Source: Methylotuvimicrobium alcaliphilum 20Z
Lineage (GTDB): Bacteria > Pseudomonadota > Gammaproteobacteria > Methylococcales > Methylomonadaceae
Direction of reading: 5' to 3'
Length of the DNA: 64,000 bases
NCBI RefSeq assembly: GCF_000968535.2
Contig: NC_016112.1
Location: 1,798,001-1,862,000 of the forward strand
The notes under the pieces are model-generated. The model saw only the letters and a list, made by a program, of their open reading frames with translations, was not told the origin of the DNA and ran no database searches. Position numbers and translations under genes: made by a program. Positions 63,633 to 64,000 of this stretch are shown piece after piece. Each line of letters opens with the position of its first letter. Within the stretch, counting starts at the first letter, position 1.

Positions 63633-64000
63633 GCGAGCACATCTTGTTTTTGACCGGAAAATTGGCCGAAAAACAATTACACCAGATTCTGGAAAAAATG
63701 CAGCCGGAGTTTACCTATACGGTGCATCAGTTGGGTATTAAAGTTGCCGCGTTGATGACCACGGACATGATTTGCCGTCGGTTAAAGGAAACCTATCAAG
63801 CCGACCGAATGATTCTGCCCGGACGATGTCGGGGCGATCTGGATAAGGTGATACAACAATTCGGTTTACCGGTCGAGCGTGGCCCCGATGAGTTAAAAGA
63901 CTTACCTTTATTTTTCGGCAAGGAAGCGCACAAGCCCGACCTCAGCGACTATCGCGTGAAAATATTTGCCGAAATTGTCGATGCGCCGAATGTTTCTGTC
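63629..64000 (+). CDS. DUF6513-type dihydropteroate-synthase-like protein, partial
   Basis: Only the first 124 residues are in the window (MSEHILFLTGKLAEKQLHQI onward). The sequence resembles the N-terminal DUF6513 part of dihydropteroate-synthase-related proteins in the methanopterin clusters of methylotrophs (LGIKVAALMTTDMICRRLKE, ADRMILPGRCRGDLD). ATG at 63629 overlaps the stop of the flavoprotein gene. The catalytic pterin-binding half would lie beyond the edge, so the assignment rests on the first quarter and on context. Confidence 0.75.
   Translation, partial: MSEHILFLTGKLAEKQLHQILEKMQPEFTYTVHQLGIKVAALMTTDMICRRLKETYQADRMILPGRCRGDLDKVIQQFGLPVERGPDELKDLPLFFGKEAHKPDLSDYRVKIFAEIVDAPNVSV

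Overview
The window reads as chromosome of a gammaproteobacterium, most likely a type I methanotroph (Methylococcaceae/Methylomicrobium-like). The pointers are: a dihydromethanopterin-reductase-type flavoprotein followed by a DUF6513-type dihydropteroate-synthase-like gene at the right edge (tetrahydromethanopterin-linked C1 metabolism), a PEP-CTERM protein, an SmbP-like His-rich protein, NnrS, nlpD-rpoS, and gammaproteobacterial housekeeping genes (smc-zipA, psd, queF, mutM, ppk1). The genus is an inference; no rRNA or methane monooxygenase gene is in view and no tRNA was recognised.

Layout. 1-5.4 kb: 2-oxoglutarate dehydrogenase operon sucA-sucB-lpdA (minus strand, lpdA cut by the window edge); this E3 has Tyr where the first redox-active Cys should be. 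5.5-8.4 kb: AT-rich island with a DUF2914 membrane protein, an H-NS-like protein, a very small membrane ORF and repeats. 8.4-17.7 kb: rhodanese, moeA-mobB, a DnaJ-domain membrane protein, nlpD-rpoS, a nitrilase/GNAT pair, VanZ, a DUF455 ferritin-like protein, NnrS and a small conserved protein. 17.8-20.1 kb: an insertion sequence whose transposase appears to need a -1 ribosomal frameshift, then a string of short hairpins. 20.2-23.6 kb: MscK-like mechanosensitive channel.

23.9-37.8 kb is the most notable region: one minus-strand run of unbL-unbV-unbU-pksE-thioesterase, the conserved enediyne polyketide core cassette, joined by ATGA overlaps and 1-nt gaps, followed in the same direction by a complete TRAP transporter with its TatT (TPR) partner. 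The 1942-aa synthase carries KS-AT-ACP-KR-DH-PPTase with all key residues visible. No tailoring or self-resistance genes are in the window, so the final product cannot be named.

37.9-64 kb: PEP-CTERM protein, a truncated IS630-type HTH gene, an RND exporter, mutM, a GldF/GldG pair without its ATPase, a DASS anion symporter, psd, a FlhB-C-like protein, queF, smc-zipA, an SmbP-like protein, a YedK/HMCES-like protein, a PLP desulfhydrase, a methyltransferase, ppk1, a 618-aa protein of unknown function, folP and the C1 genes.

Intergenic DNA is full of small non-coding mobile elements (MITE-like). At least three families with different terminal inverted repeats share one core (GTGAATACGTCCATGTAGG-like); a smaller palindromic element sits inside that core in four places with a 4-bp target duplication; and at 57.0-57.5 kb one element is interrupted by two others with clear target duplications. 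Some of these elements supply stop codons for adjacent genes.
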